This document shows positions 42,114-51,422 of a stretch of DNA of 64,000 nucleotides, one piece after another. The notes beneath the pieces are model-generated. The model searched no databases. It saw only the letters and a list, made by a program, of their open reading frames with translations, and had not been told where the DNA came from. This DNA comes from Virgibacillus halotolerans (GTDB lineage Bacteria > Bacillota > Bacilli > Bacillales > Amphibacillaceae), in assembly GCF_016908515.1 (NCBI RefSeq), contig NZ_JAFBEA010000003.1, forward strand, positions 310,001 to 374,000. The letters are read 5' to 3'. Position numbers and translations under genes: made by a program. Position 1 is the first letter of the stretch. Every line of letters starts with the position of its first letter.

Positions 42114-43168
42114 TATAGGATTTCATCTAATTTTAGGATAAACTTTGCCATGTCATCTTCTGTGCCAATTGTAATGCGCAAATAGTTATCAATTGTCGGC
42201 TGATTGAAGTACCTGATAATAATACCATTATCTTTCAAAATGGTATACAATGCTTCGGCAGATTGATTATAATGACTGGCAAAAACAAAGTTGGTCTGCG
42301 AGGGGAGGACATAAAAGCCTCTCTTTTTTAATTCTGCTATTAACCATTCCCTTGTTTGAACAATTTTTCTGGTTGTTTCTTTAAAATAAGCTGTATCTTT
42401 GATGGCCGCTTCAGCACCTGCGAGTGCAAGGCGATCGAGTGTGTAAGAATTAAAAGAATCTTTTATGCGAATGAGCGCCTCAATTAAATGCGGATTTCCT
42501 AAAGCGAACCCAACTCGTAAACCTGCGAGGGATCGAGACTTTGACATCGTTTGTACGACTAATAAATTATCATATGTTTCCACAAGTGAAACAGCAGATT
42601 CAGGCGCGAAATCGATATAGGCCTCATCAATGATCACTGGCTGGTCCGGATTGTTTTCCACAATTTCTTTAACTGCATCTAATCCTAAATAAACACTTGT
42701 TGGCGCATTTGGATTGGGGAAAATAACCCCACCATCGGATTGGAAGAATGCTTCCGCTGGCAATGAGAAATCACGTTGTAATGGCACTTCCTCATAAGAG
42801 ATGTCGAACAGTTTTGCATAGACAGGATAAAAACTGTACGAAATAGCAGGGAATCGAATGGCTTTTCCCGGTTCGAAAAAAGCCATAAATGAAAAGGCAA
42901 GCACTTCATCCGATCCATTTCCAACAAAAACATGATCGCTTGATAGTTGGTAGTATGCTGCAATTTCCTGCTTTAGCTGATCAGCAGTAGGGGAGGGATA
43001 TAGATTTAATTTCCCCTCTACCTCTGATTGGATGGCTTTAACCACATGCGGTGATGGCGCATACGGGTTTTCATTCGTATTCAGCTTTAAAATCTGCGGC
43101 TGATTCACCTGCTCACCTGGAACATAAGGGACACTGCGTTTGGCTGCAGTACTCCAAAATTTATCCAT
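42113..43168 (-). CDS. hisC: histidinol-phosphate aminotransferase
   Basis: PLP-dependent transaminase, 351 residues. [14 protein letters not shown] at the N-terminus, [58 protein letters not shown] (PLP Lys in SKS) are all present. It overlaps hisIE by eight bases and is last in the operon. It could also serve aromatic amino acid transamination, as in B. subtilis. Confidence 0.96.
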   Translation of the reverse strand: MDKFWSTAAKRSVPYVPGEQVNQPQILKLNTNENPYAPSPHVVKAIQSEVEGKLNLYPSPTADQLKQEIAAYYQLSSDHVFVGNGSDEVLAFSFMAFFEPGKAIRFPAISYSFYPVYAKLFDISYEEVPLQRDFSLPAEAFFQSDGGVIFPNPNAPTSVYLGLDAVKEIVENNPDQPVIIDEAYIDFAPESAVSLVETYDNLLVVQTMSKSRSLAGLRVGFALGNPHLIEALIRIKDSFNSYTLDRLALAGAEAAIKDTAYFKETTRKIVQTREWLIAELKKRGFYVLPSQTNFVFASHYNQSAEALYTILKDNGIIIRYFNQPTIDNYLRITIGTEDDMAKFILKLDEIL

Positions 43169-43802
43169 TGTTCTGTCCTTCTTTTTGTACGTGCCGTTTA
43201 TATAATTCTTGTTTAATATTGCTTACGGAAACACCTAATACGTTCATTAAAACCAGGGTATGGTAGGTAAGATCTGCAATTTCTGCTGTCACTTCCTGTT
43301 GATCGTTATTTTTCGCTCCAATGATAACCTCACTCGATTCTTCGCCAACCTTTTTCAGGATCTTATCGATACCTTCTCTAAAAAGGTACGTTGTGTAGGA
43401 ACCGTCTACAGGATGATCACGACGTTCCACGATTTTATCTACCACTTGGGGCAGGATATCGAAGTAAGGGGTTGCCTCCTTCACTAGTGTGTTATGGAAG
43501 CAGGATTCCTCTCCTGTATGACAGGCAGGACCAAGTGGATCAGCCTGAATCAATAATGCGTCTGCATCACAATCGTAAGTAATTTGTTTAACAGCTTGTT
43601 TATTGCCGGAGGTTTTACCTTTATTCCAAAGTGCTTGTCGCTTACGGCTGAAAAACCAAGTTTCCTTTGTTTGGATTGTTTTTGTTAATGCTTCCTCATT
43701 CATATAGGCAAGTGTTAATACTTTACCAGTTTCCGCGTTTTGTACGATGGCCGGAATCAGACCATTTTCATCAAATGAAAGTGCTTCGATGTTTATTTCC
43801 AT
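43161..43802 (-). CDS. hisI: bifunctional phosphoribosyl-AMP cyclohydrolase / phosphoribosyl-ATP pyrophosphatase
   Basis: HisIE fusion, 213 residues. The cyclohydrolase part (1-115) has [45 protein letters not shown] and CHTGEESCF (zinc Cys/His). The pyrophosphohydrolase part (120-213) has [14 protein letters not shown] and [19 protein letters not shown] precedes the ATG. A dispersed repeat lies between it and hisF upstream in the transcript. Confidence 0.96.
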   Translation of the reverse strand: MEINIEALSFDENGLIPAIVQNAETGKVLTLAYMNEEALTKTIQTKETWFFSRKRQALWNKGKTSGNKQAVKQITYDCDADALLIQADPLGPACHTGEESCFHNTLVKEATPYFDILPQVVDKIVERRDHPVDGSYTTYLFREGIDKILKKVGEESSEVIIGAKNNDQQEVTAEIADLTYHTLVLMNVLGVSVSNIKQELYKRHVQKEGQNNG

Positions 43803-43831
43803 TTAGCATTCCTCCTGATTCAGATTATCAA

Positions 43832-43900
43832 TGGCAGTAAAGAAAGTATAGGTCCCTTTCTTTCTGCATAAGTGTAACTAAGGCAAGCGCCGCCAAGTTT
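43832..43900 (-). repeat. two-hairpin dispersed element, copy 4
   Basis: Plus-strand reading: arms AAAGAAAG/CTTTCTTT, then GCATAAGTGTAACTAAGG, then GGC/GCC hairpin and CCAAGTTT. It occupies the gap between hisF (whose stop codon follows directly) and hisI, so it is transcribed within the operon. Confidence 0.75.
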
Positions 43901-44644
43901 CTAATTCTCTAGATATGCTTTTAATGTAGGTATTTGAATCTCATCGTAATGAAACACAGAAGCTGCGAGGACTGCATCTGCTCCACCTGCTTGTAATGCT
44001 TGAGCGAAATGCTCGTGCTTTCCGGCACCGCCACTTGCGACAACTGGTATGGAGACAGCGTCAGCGATGGCTCTTGTTAAGGAAAGATCATAGCCATTTC
44101 TTTCGCCATCGGTATCAATCACATTCGCAACGATTTCACCAGCGCCGAGTTTTTCTCCTTCGATTGCCCATTCAACCGCGTCGATGTCTGTTTTGGTTTG
44201 GCCACCATGCTTATACACTTGCCACTGGTTATTAGCAGTTTGTTTGACATCCATGGCAAAAACAATGCATTTGGAACCGAATTTGTCTGCCGCTTCTTCG
44301 ATAAATTGCGGGTTAGCAATGGCTGCACTATTAATCGATACTTTATCTGCACCGGCCTGCAAGACGCGCTCAATGTCATCGACCGTAGCGATACCACCAC
44401 CAACGGTAAATGGAATGTCGATTGCGTCTGCAATCTCTTTAATTACATCGATAAAGAGATCTCTATTTTCCATAGAGGCAGTAATATCATAAAAAACAAG
44501 TTCGTCTGCGCCCGCTTGATTGTACTTTTTTGCAAATTCCACTGGATCTGCTACATCCTGAATATCCTTGAATTTTTTCCCTTTCACAACGCGACCATTG
44601 GCAACATCCAGGCATGGTATAATTCGTTTAGTTGGCATGTTCAT
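43901..44644 (-). CDS. hisF: imidazole glycerol phosphate synthase, cyclase subunit
   Basis: 247 residues. MPTKRIIPCLDVANGRVVKG, DELVFYDITAS, FTVGGGIATVDD, KVSINSAA and VVASGGAGKHEHF are HisF signatures, including the catalytic Asp pair (CLD and DTDG). The ammonia for this step normally comes from HisH, which is not encoded here. It overlaps hisA by 17 bases; the ATG at 44638 (third codon) is the more usual start. Confidence 0.96.
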   Translation of the reverse strand: MNMPTKRIIPCLDVANGRVVKGKKFKDIQDVADPVEFAKKYNQAGADELVFYDITASMENRDLFIDVIKEIADAIDIPFTVGGGIATVDDIERVLQAGADKVSINSAAIANPQFIEEAADKFGSKCIVFAMDVKQTANNQWQVYKHGGQTKTDIDAVEWAIEGEKLGAGEIVANVIDTDGERNGYDLSLTRAIADAVSIPVVASGGAGKHEHFAQALQAGGADAVLAASVFHYDEIQIPTLKAYLEN

Positions 44645-45350
44645 CCGCCTCCATTAACTTTTCAAGGTTTAGGGTGCCATCGTATAAGGCTTTGCCAATA
44701 ATAGCACCATATAAATCGAGCGATCTTAATTTGCTAATGTCTTCTGTGGAGCTGACTCCGCCTGAGGCAATCACATCCATCGTTGTTGCTTCATTTACTG
44801 CTTGCAACTCTGTGAAATTAGGACCTTGCATCATGCCATCCTTCAGTATATCCGTATATACGATGGTTTTTACACCTAGCGCTTCCAATTCTTTAACAAG
44901 ATCGATTGCTTTAATGGTACTTGTTTGGGTCCATCCATCGGTTGCGACGAAGCCAGTGCGCGCATCAATGGAAACGGCGATTTTATCTCCGTATTTTTCC
45001 ACAGCTGCACTTAGGAAAGCTTTATCTTGAATGGCAGCTGTGCCAATAATGACGCGATCGACACCAGCAGCAATATACGTTTCGATGATGTCTAAAGAAC
45101 GTATTCCGCCGCCAACTTGGACCGGAATCGTGGTCGCTTCAGCAATGGCTTGGATGGCGTTCTTGTTTATTGATTCACCTGTTTTGGCGCCATCCAGATC
45201 AACAATATGGATGAATGTTGCCTGTTTACTTTCCCACTTTTGTGCTGTTTCGGTTGGGAATTCGCTATAAATCGTTTCCTGTTTATAATCGCCCTGAATG
45301 AGACGGACGCATTTCCCGTTGCGAATATCAATTGCCGGAAAAAGAATCAT
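44628..45350 (-). CDS. hisA: phosphoribosylformimino-5-aminoimidazole carboxamide ribotide isomerase
   Basis: 240 residues, TIM barrel. ILFPAIDIRNGKCVRLIQGD (catalytic Asp), VQVGGGIRSLD, GVDRVIIGTAAI, YTDILKDGMMQGPN and VIASGGVSS are typical. AGGGAGATGA precedes the ATG. A 286-bp gap separates it from hisB, where hisH is expected. Confidence 0.96.
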   Translation of the reverse strand: MILFPAIDIRNGKCVRLIQGDYKQETIYSEFPTETAQKWESKQATFIHIVDLDGAKTGESINKNAIQAIAEATTIPVQVGGGIRSLDIIETYIAAGVDRVIIGTAAIQDKAFLSAAVEKYGDKIAVSIDARTGFVATDGWTQTSTIKAIDLVKELEALGVKTIVYTDILKDGMMQGPNFTELQAVNEATTMDVIASGGVSSTEDISKLRSLDLYGAIIGKALYDGTLNLEKLMEADEHAN

Positions 45351-45430
45351 GAAATCATCTCCCTAACATTTTTAGTTGGTAGCCTTATGGCTCTTTTCGT
45401 ATAGATTGTTGTTATTCAGCCCGCTGCACT

Positions 45431-45531
45431 GAATACACTTCGCTTTCCGCGGGTGACCCGTGAGCCTCCTCGAACTCCGTTCTGTGGGGTCTCACTCTGG
45501 CCACTAGTCCCGCAGGAGTCTACGTGTATTC
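45431..45531. repeat. palindromic element B, copy 2, in the hisB-hisA gap
   Basis: GAATACAC at the left is inverted as GTGTATTC at the right, with CTTTCCGCGGG and CCCGCAGGAGTC inside. It lies within the 45351-45636 gap. No recognisable hisH remnant is seen around it on the minus strand. Confidence 0.8.
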
Positions 45532-45636
45532 GTTCCGCTCAAAGTGTCAATAAATGATGCCCACCAGTAGAGGAACGAGCTTATTTCCACTGTGGCACGA
45601 TAAGACTAAATAAAATTTTTTTAGAAAAAGCCTTGC

Positions 45637-46230
45637 TTATAGAGATCCTTTTGTGGAAGGTATGCCTTCAATTCTTGGGTTCTTTTGGGTTGCTTGATCG
45701 AGTGCTCTTCCGAATCCCTTGAAAATAGATTCAATGATATGGTGGCTGTTTTTTCCGTAAGCCACATTAATATGCAGCGTTACTTTGGCATGGCTGGCAA
45801 ATGCTTGGAAAAACTCCTCAACGAGTTCCGTATCAAACGCACCAACTTTATCTTTTAAGCCCTCGACATGATAAACAAGGTACGGGCGGCCACTAATATC
45901 CAATGAAATAGTGGATAAGGCTTCATCCATTGGTGTTGTGACCGTTGCATAACGTGTAATGCTCTCTTTGCTACCTAAAGCTTTCTGTACAGCCTGACCA
46001 AGGACAATCCCGATATCCTCTACGGAATGATGCTGATCAACCTGTAAATCGCCATTACAGACAAGATTTAGGTCAAAGAGTCCATGCCTAGTCATAAGGG
46101 TTAACATATGATCGAAAAAGCCAATTCCTGTCTCTGTTTGAGCATTTCCTGATCCATCAATGGAAAAGTCCAATGCAATCGCCGTTTCTGTTGTTTCGCG
46201 TTTTATTGTCGCGTTACGCATGCGGATCAT
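45637..46230 (-). CDS. hisB: imidazoleglycerol-phosphate dehydratase
   Basis: 197 residues, monofunctional form. Metal motifs TGIGFFDHMLTLMTRHG, QVDQHHSVEDIGI and FASHAKVTLHINVAYGKNSHHIIESIFKG are complete. It overlaps hisD by 17 bases; the second ATG (46224) is the likely start, behind AAAGGATG. The next gene in the standard order, hisH, is absent. Confidence 0.96.
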   Translation of the reverse strand: MIRMRNATIKRETTETAIALDFSIDGSGNAQTETGIGFFDHMLTLMTRHGLFDLNLVCNGDLQVDQHHSVEDIGIVLGQAVQKALGSKESITRYATVTTPMDEALSTISLDISGRPYLVYHVEGLKDKVGAFDTELVEEFFQAFASHAKVTLHINVAYGKNSHHIIESIFKGFGRALDQATQKNPRIEGIPSTKGSL

Positions 46231-47512
46231 CCTTTCTTATCTTAATAGCATTCGCGTGGGCTGTTAATCCCTCTACATTTGCCAGTGTTTCAATCGCAGT
46301 ACTTGCTTTAAGTAAAGCATCACGGGAATAGTGAATCATGCTCGATTTTTTCAAGAAATCATAAACGCCAAGTGGGGAAGCGAAGGCCGCTGTTCCGCTT
46401 GTTGGCAAGGTATGATTTGGACCGGCAAAATAATCACCTAGCGGCTCTGGAGAATAGTTCCCCATAAAAATGGCGCCTGCATTTTTAACCAAGCCTAATT
46501 GTTCCATTGGATTTGCTATCATCAATTGTAAATGTTCTGGTGCAAGCTCATTGACGATGGAAAATGTTTCTTTCTGATTTTCCGTGATAATAATTTTTCC
46601 GTTCTGTTTTAAGGATTTTTCAATGATTGTTTTTCTTTCTAGTTCGGCTGTCTGTTTTTCGACCTCATTGATTACTTCATCTGCTACCTGTTTACTGGTA
46701 GTTATACAAATCGCACTTGCTTGTTCATCATGCTCGGCTTGTGACAGTAAATCTGCAGCAACAAACCTTGGCGGTGCGGTTTCATCTGCCACTACGCATA
46801 TCTCGCTTGGGCCTGCGATCATATCGATCGCAACATCACCATAGACCCACTTTTTTGCCCGAGCAACGAATGCATTTCCAGGTCCGACGATCTTAACAAC
46901 CTTTTCAACAGTTTCCGTACCGTATGCTAAAGCCGCTACTGCTTGTGCACCACCGACTTTATAAATGGTATCGACACCAGTGATCTGCGCCGCAGCAAGT
47001 ACGTAAGGATTGATTTTTCCATTAGCCTGTGGTGGGGTCGTGATGACGATTTTTTCGACGCCTGCAAGTACTGCTGGAATGACATTCATTAATACGGTTG
47101 ATGGGTATGCGGCTTTGCCACCGGGTATATAGATGCCAACCCTCTCCAGTGGAGTTACTTTTTGGCCAACCATGATACCATCCTGTTGGTTCATAAACCA
47201 CGATTGTTCCATTTGCCCTTGATGGAAGGCGGTGATATTTGCCTTTGCTTGCTGCAATGCATCTAAAAATGCGGGTTCAACACTTTCCTTTGCTTCGGTA
47301 AATTCCGCAGCAGAGACAATGAAATCATCCAATTTAACACCATCAAATTTTTCGGTATAGTCAAATAATGCTTGATCACCACGCGATTTTACTTGTTGAA
47401 TGATATCTAAAACGGTTTGATCCAGTGCCGCATCACGTGCTGATGTTTCGGATTGCGCTTCCTTTTGTTGCTGTTTATACTGCTCGGCCGTTATTATTTT
47501 CATCGTCATCAC
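46214..47512 (-). CDS. hisD: histidinol dehydrogenase
   Basis: 432 residues, zinc enzyme oxidising histidinol to histidine. GIYIPGGKAAYPSTVLMN, VGGAQAVAALAYGTETV, DMIAGPSEICVVADE, LLSQAEHDEQASAI (zinc Gln/His) and PNHTLPTSGTAAFASPL are present. The ATG at 47506 (MKIITAEQYK) or 47509 is likely; it overlaps hisG by four bases. Confidence 0.97.
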   Translation of the reverse strand: MMTMKIITAEQYKQQQKEAQSETSARDAALDQTVLDIIQQVKSRGDQALFDYTEKFDGVKLDDFIVSAAEFTEAKESVEPAFLDALQQAKANITAFHQGQMEQSWFMNQQDGIMVGQKVTPLERVGIYIPGGKAAYPSTVLMNVIPAVLAGVEKIVITTPPQANGKINPYVLAAAQITGVDTIYKVGGAQAVAALAYGTETVEKVVKIVGPGNAFVARAKKWVYGDVAIDMIAGPSEICVVADETAPPRFVAADLLSQAEHDEQASAICITTSKQVADEVINEVEKQTAELERKTIIEKSLKQNGKIIITENQKETFSIVNELAPEHLQLMIANPMEQLGLVKNAGAIFMGNYSPEPLGDYFAGPNHTLPTSGTAAFASPLGVYDFLKKSSMIHYSRDALLKASTAIETLANVEGLTAHANAIKIRKDDPHA

Positions 47513-48135
47513 TCCAGCGTTTCTTTCAGTCTATTGATAAAATCTTGAATGGTAGCCGTCTTTGTTGCAAAACTTGCCTTGTTAACAATTAATCTCGTAC
47601 TGATTGTTTCTATTTCTTCTAAAATTGTTAAACCATTTTCATCAATTGTTGTTCCTGTTTCAACGATATCAACGATACAATCGGCCAGCCCTATAAGTGG
47701 TGCAAGTTCAACAGATCCATTTAGCTTGATCGTGTCAATCGACCGGTTATCCTTTTGAAAATGGTTTCTGGTGACTGTAGGATATTTGGATGCGACCATC
47801 AATTTTTGCTTATCCTTTAAATCAGGATCGGCATACCCGGCTACAACAAATCGGCACTTTCCAATTCCGAGATCTAGCATTTCATATACATCTGCCTGTG
47901 CTTCCAAAATATTGTCTCTGCCCACGATGCCGATATCTGCAGCCCCTTTTTCCACATAGGTTGGGACATCAACAGCTTTAACGAAAATCAGTTTCACTGC
48001 TTTATCTGTACTATGAAAAACAAGTTTTCTGCTCTTCTCATGAAACTCCTTAAAAAAGATGTCCATTTTTTCTAGCAGAGCGATCGAGTCCTTGGCAGTT
48101 CGACCTTTGGCTAATGCCAATGTGATGGTATCCAT
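47509..48135 (-). CDS. hisG: ATP phosphoribosyltransferase, short form
   Basis: First committed step of histidine synthesis. The 208-residue short form lacks the C-terminal regulatory domain and needs HisZ, encoded just upstream. ITLALAKGRTAKDSIALLEK, DIGIVGRDNILE, and DIVETGTTIDENGL (PRPP loop) are present. The gene begins at the base after the hisZ stop. Confidence 0.96.
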   Translation of the reverse strand: MDTITLALAKGRTAKDSIALLEKMDIFFKEFHEKSRKLVFHSTDKAVKLIFVKAVDVPTYVEKGAADIGIVGRDNILEAQADVYEMLDLGIGKCRFVVAGYADPDLKDKQKLMVASKYPTVTRNHFQKDNRSIDTIKLNGSVELAPLIGLADCIVDIVETGTTIDENGLTILEEIETISTRLIVNKASFATKTATIQDFINRLKETLE

Positions 48136-49389
48136 TTATCGACCCGCCCCCTCTTTTTGAATAAGTTTTGTCAGTTCCGTAAAGTCTGATAGTTTCTGTT
48201 CCAACTGGTAGCCGTTCACTGTACATCGTCCCTTATCAAAATAAATGACATTAATAGAAGGAATTGGACCAACATCATCCATTGCATCGATGGGGAAGGT
48301 TAAAACTTGATAGCCCGCTTCCCGTAACCTGTACGCTGTTAAAAGTGCTTCCCTTTGCTTCGCTTGTTCATAATAAATGATGATCTCTGCGATCGTATCG
48401 TTGGTGGTTAGCGAACCTTGCTGGTCAAGCACCTCTTTTAGAAAATCTACATCGAAAGCAAAACCGATAGCTGTCATTGGATTACTATATTGTCCACCAA
48501 AGTTGTCGTATCTTCCGCCCATCAGTACCGGTTTACCAACATCTTCAGTGAATCCTTGGAAGATAATATCCGAGTAATAGTTCATATTGTTAATCAAACC
48601 AAGATTACAAACAATAGAATCATCCACACCATAATCACTCAGAATCGTAATAACCTGCTCAAGATTATTTAACTCTTTTTGCATACGCTCGTTTAAAACA
48701 ATATCTTTTGCCTGTTCGATCACCTGACTAGGTCTTCCATACAGTAACGGGATGCTTTGAATGCTTGCACGCAACGCACTGCTCAATGATAAGCTGGAAA
48801 GAAACGTATCTAACTCTGCAATGTTTTTGGATTGAATCAGTGTTTTTAAATGCTCTAACTCCGTATCATTCAATGCCGCCTCTGCGATCAGTTCCTTAAA
48901 AAACCCTGCATGCCCAATTTCTATTTTGAAATGCTTGAAATTTAGGTCTGTTAGCGTATGGATGGCTAACATCAGAACCTCGGCATCTATTTCTGGTGTG
49001 TTTTGCCCAAAGCATTCAATACCTGCTTGTGTACTTTCTTTCTTGCCATTTTGATCGAAGGTCTGCCGGAAGATATCCAATACGTAAAACAAGCGTAAAT
49101 GATCATTGTATTGTTGCTTATTTAGTGCTGTCATCCGTGAGATAGGGATGGTTACATCTGGCCGCAGCACTAAAACTTTACCGGAAGCATCAACTACTTT
49201 GATCATGTCATCTTTATTTACGGTTCCAGTAATAGCGGAATACATATCATAATCTTCAAAAGTAGAGGTTCTTATTTGCTGATATCCGTAAGTATAAAAG
49301 CGATTTTTTAATTTATTGATTAGATCTTCTCTCATTTGAAAATCTGCTACAAGCGGAATAGGCTTGCCGTTGGATGTATTTGATTTCAT
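48136..49389 (-). CDS. hisZ: ATP phosphoribosyltransferase regulatory subunit
   Basis: 417 residues, a histidyl-tRNA synthetase-like protein without tRNA-charging role. YGYQQIRTSTFEDYDMYSAITGTV and LRPDVTIPISRM are class II synthetase remnants; a C-terminal anticodon-type domain with NVIYFDKGRC ends the protein. It binds short HisG and mediates histidine feedback. It is first in the operon; AAAGGAG precedes the ATG. No T-box is seen in the 110-bp gap to hisJ. Confidence 0.94.
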   Translation of the reverse strand: MKSNTSNGKPIPLVADFQMREDLINKLKNRFYTYGYQQIRTSTFEDYDMYSAITGTVNKDDMIKVVDASGKVLVLRPDVTIPISRMTALNKQQYNDHLRLFYVLDIFRQTFDQNGKKESTQAGIECFGQNTPEIDAEVLMLAIHTLTDLNFKHFKIEIGHAGFFKELIAEAALNDTELEHLKTLIQSKNIAELDTFLSSLSLSSALRASIQSIPLLYGRPSQVIEQAKDIVLNERMQKELNNLEQVITILSDYGVDDSIVCNLGLINNMNYYSDIIFQGFTEDVGKPVLMGGRYDNFGGQYSNPMTAIGFAFDVDFLKEVLDQQGSLTTNDTIAEIIIYYEQAKQREALLTAYRLREAGYQVLTFPIDAMDDVGPIPSINVIYFDKGRCTVNGYQLEQKLSDFTELTKLIQKEGAGR

Positions 49390-49499
49390 TTTAAAACTCC
49401 TTTCTCACTTTATTGCTTTATTACTTTACCTAATTAAAGTTATACTGTATTCTAAATAATATAAAAGGAAATGTCAACCACTAAAGGAGTGAAATATAC

Positions 49500-50288
49500 A
49501 TGTTCGATTATCATATTCACAGTAATTTTTCTGCTGATTGCACGACACCAATGGAGAAAACGATTGAACAAGCAATAAGACAGGGGTTGGAAGAAATTTG
49601 TTTTACCGATCACATTGACTACGATTATCCGGATCCGACGATTCAATTTGAATTTGATCTGGCTGCCTATGATCAAAAGATAAAAGAAATGCAGGCAAAG
49701 TATGCATCATCTATTTGTATTAAAAAAGGAGTTGAGATTGGTGTCCAACCATATCTCTTGGGTAAATATAAGCAGCTCTTAAGCGAAGAATCCTTTGATT
49801 TCATTATTTGTTCAATGCACACAACAGAGAAAAAAGATCTTCATTCTGGTGCTTTTTTCAAAAATAAGACCATCGAGGAAGCGTATCAAATATATTATGA
49901 AGAACTGCTCTATTGTGTAAAAGAATTCAAGGATTTTCAGATCTTGGGACATTTGGATTTGGTGAAGCGTTATACAAAGCAGGCGAGCAAAAGTGATTTC
50001 CATGACTTAATGAGACAAATATTTGCTGAAATCATTCCGAATGGTAAAGGAATTGAGTTGAATACGTCCGGTTTTCGTTACGGTTTGGACAGTGGCATGC
50101 CGAGTAAGGATATTTTAAAGTTATACAAGGAATGTGGTGGAGAAATCATTACGCTTGGATCTGATTCCCATGTGGAGACGACCTTAGGTTATCAATTTAG
50201 AGAGTCAAAAGAACTTTTGAAATCGATTGGATTTTCTTATCTAGCCACATTTGAAGATGGTAAACCAATCTTTCATCCGATTGAATGA
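49500..50288 (+). CDS. hisJ: histidinol-phosphatase (PHP family)
   Basis: 262 residues. MFDYHIHSNFSADC has the first metal HxH motif, EEICFTDHIDY the second His, KKGVEIGVQPY the Glu, ICSMHTTE and ILGHLDLVKRY further His ligands, and LGSDSH the final Asp-His. It removes phosphate from histidinol phosphate. It is divergent from hisZ, so both operons share one 110-bp control region. AAAGGAG lies before the ATG. Confidence 0.95.
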   Translation: MFDYHIHSNFSADCTTPMEKTIEQAIRQGLEEICFTDHIDYDYPDPTIQFEFDLAAYDQKIKEMQAKYASSICIKKGVEIGVQPYLLGKYKQLLSEESFDFIICSMHTTEKKDLHSGAFFKNKTIEEAYQIYYEELLYCVKEFKDFQILGHLDLVKRYTKQASKSDFHDLMRQIFAEIIPNGKGIELNTSGFRYGLDSGMPSKDILKLYKECGGEIITLGSDSHVETTLGYQFRESKELLKSIGFSYLATFEDGKPIFHPIE

Positions 50289-50328
50289 TTGATAGTTATG
50301 GTGTTTATGACCAATTATTGCAAGCTAT

Positions 50329-50370
50329 GGGGAACGGTATTGTATCACACAATATCAGTTCCTTTTTTAT
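50329..50370 (+). terminator. hisJ terminator
   Basis: GGGAACGGTATTGT pairs with ACAATATCAGTTCC (one mismatch), followed by TTTTTTATTTTAT. Confidence 0.85.
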
Positions 50371-50503
50371 TTTATTCGGTGATGTAAAAGTTTTTCATGA
50401 TTTGGGAAAGAAAATGTCTAAGATGTAAAGTAATCAAGCCTGGAAAGTGCTATAATGGGGGCAATTATTTCTAAAAACAAATTTGCATAAATGGGGTAAG
50501 GTT

Positions 50504-51316
50504 TTGAAGAAACAACATATTATAGCTATTACATCGTCTTGCATTATTTTACTTGGCGTGCTTACCATTTTATATTTGCCAAATAAGGCAAGCTCCGGTT
50601 TCCATACACAACAACCTACCGTGTTTGTTCACGGCTATAAAGGTACTGCTAATTCGTTTGGTTTTATGCTTGACCGGTTTGAACATGAGTACCATTGGGG
50701 AAATAAGGCCTTGGTATATTATGTTGCTGAAAATGGAGCAATCCATGTGCATAATCTCAATGAAGGGCAGGGAGATCCAACCTTTATTCAGGTAATCTTT
50801 GAAAACAACCGGGCAAGTCTCGAGGATGGAGCAAAGTGGTTAGCGGCTGTGTTTGATCATATGCAACAAAATTATTATATTGATAAGGTGAATCTAGTCG
50901 GACATTCCATGGGAGGACTTGTCTCTGTGAAATATCTTGAAAGTTACCAGGGGGATGTACACCCAAATGTTAAGAAGTTAATTACGATAGGCAGCCCATT
51001 TGATGGTATATATGCAGAAGAATACTTTCAAATTAATCAAGATGCAGCCGCAACAGATTTAAAGCCGAATTCTGCGGCATTGAAGCTATTACACGAAGGG
51101 GATTTCCCTAAAAATATTGATGTGCTAAGTATTGGGAGTACAGGAGATATGATTGCCGTACCCGAAAGTGTGCAGTCATTACGAACCATTGTACCTGATA
51201 ACCAATTGCAGGAAGTGATGATTAACAATGAGGATTTAGGTCATAGTGGATTACATGAAGATGAAGCGGTAGATAGACTGATACATTCATTTTTATGGAA
51301 AGATACGGAAAAATAA
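50504..51316 (+). CDS. DUF915-type alpha/beta hydrolase, exported
   Basis: 270 residues. A membrane anchor or signal peptide (IIAITSSCIILLGVLTILYL) starts the protein. PTVFVHGYKGTANSFG has the oxyanion-hole region and VNLVGHSMGGLVSVKYL the nucleophile Ser; an Asp in STGDMIAVPES and His in DLGHSGLHED complete a triad. Substrate unknown, lipase or cell-surface esterase is likely. The TTG at 50504 has GGGGTAAGG upstream; the TTG at 50483 contains part of that context. Confidence 0.85.
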   Translation: MKKQHIIAITSSCIILLGVLTILYLPNKASSGFHTQQPTVFVHGYKGTANSFGFMLDRFEHEYHWGNKALVYYVAENGAIHVHNLNEGQGDPTFIQVIFENNRASLEDGAKWLAAVFDHMQQNYYIDKVNLVGHSMGGLVSVKYLESYQGDVHPNVKKLITIGSPFDGIYAEEYFQINQDAAATDLKPNSAALKLLHEGDFPKNIDVLSIGSTGDMIAVPESVQSLRTIVPDNQLQEVMINNEDLGHSGLHEDEAVDRLIHSFLWKDTEK

Positions 51317-51348
51317 TCTACAATGTAACAGGTAAGTTAAATTAGGAA

Positions 51349-51396
51349 TGCGCGTTCAAAAGGAGGATAAAAAGGATCGAACTTTTTAAACAACCT
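51349..51396. repeat. internally deleted copy of element A (48 bp)
   Basis: TGCGCGTTCAAAAGGAGGAT and, at the other end, CGAACTTTTTAAACAACCT are the two ends of the 303-bp element at 26558-26860 in inverse orientation, joined at a shared CGAT. About 255 bp of the interior are missing. Confidence 0.7.
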
Positions 51397-51422
51397 CTAG
51401 GAATGCAATTAATTTTAAGGGA

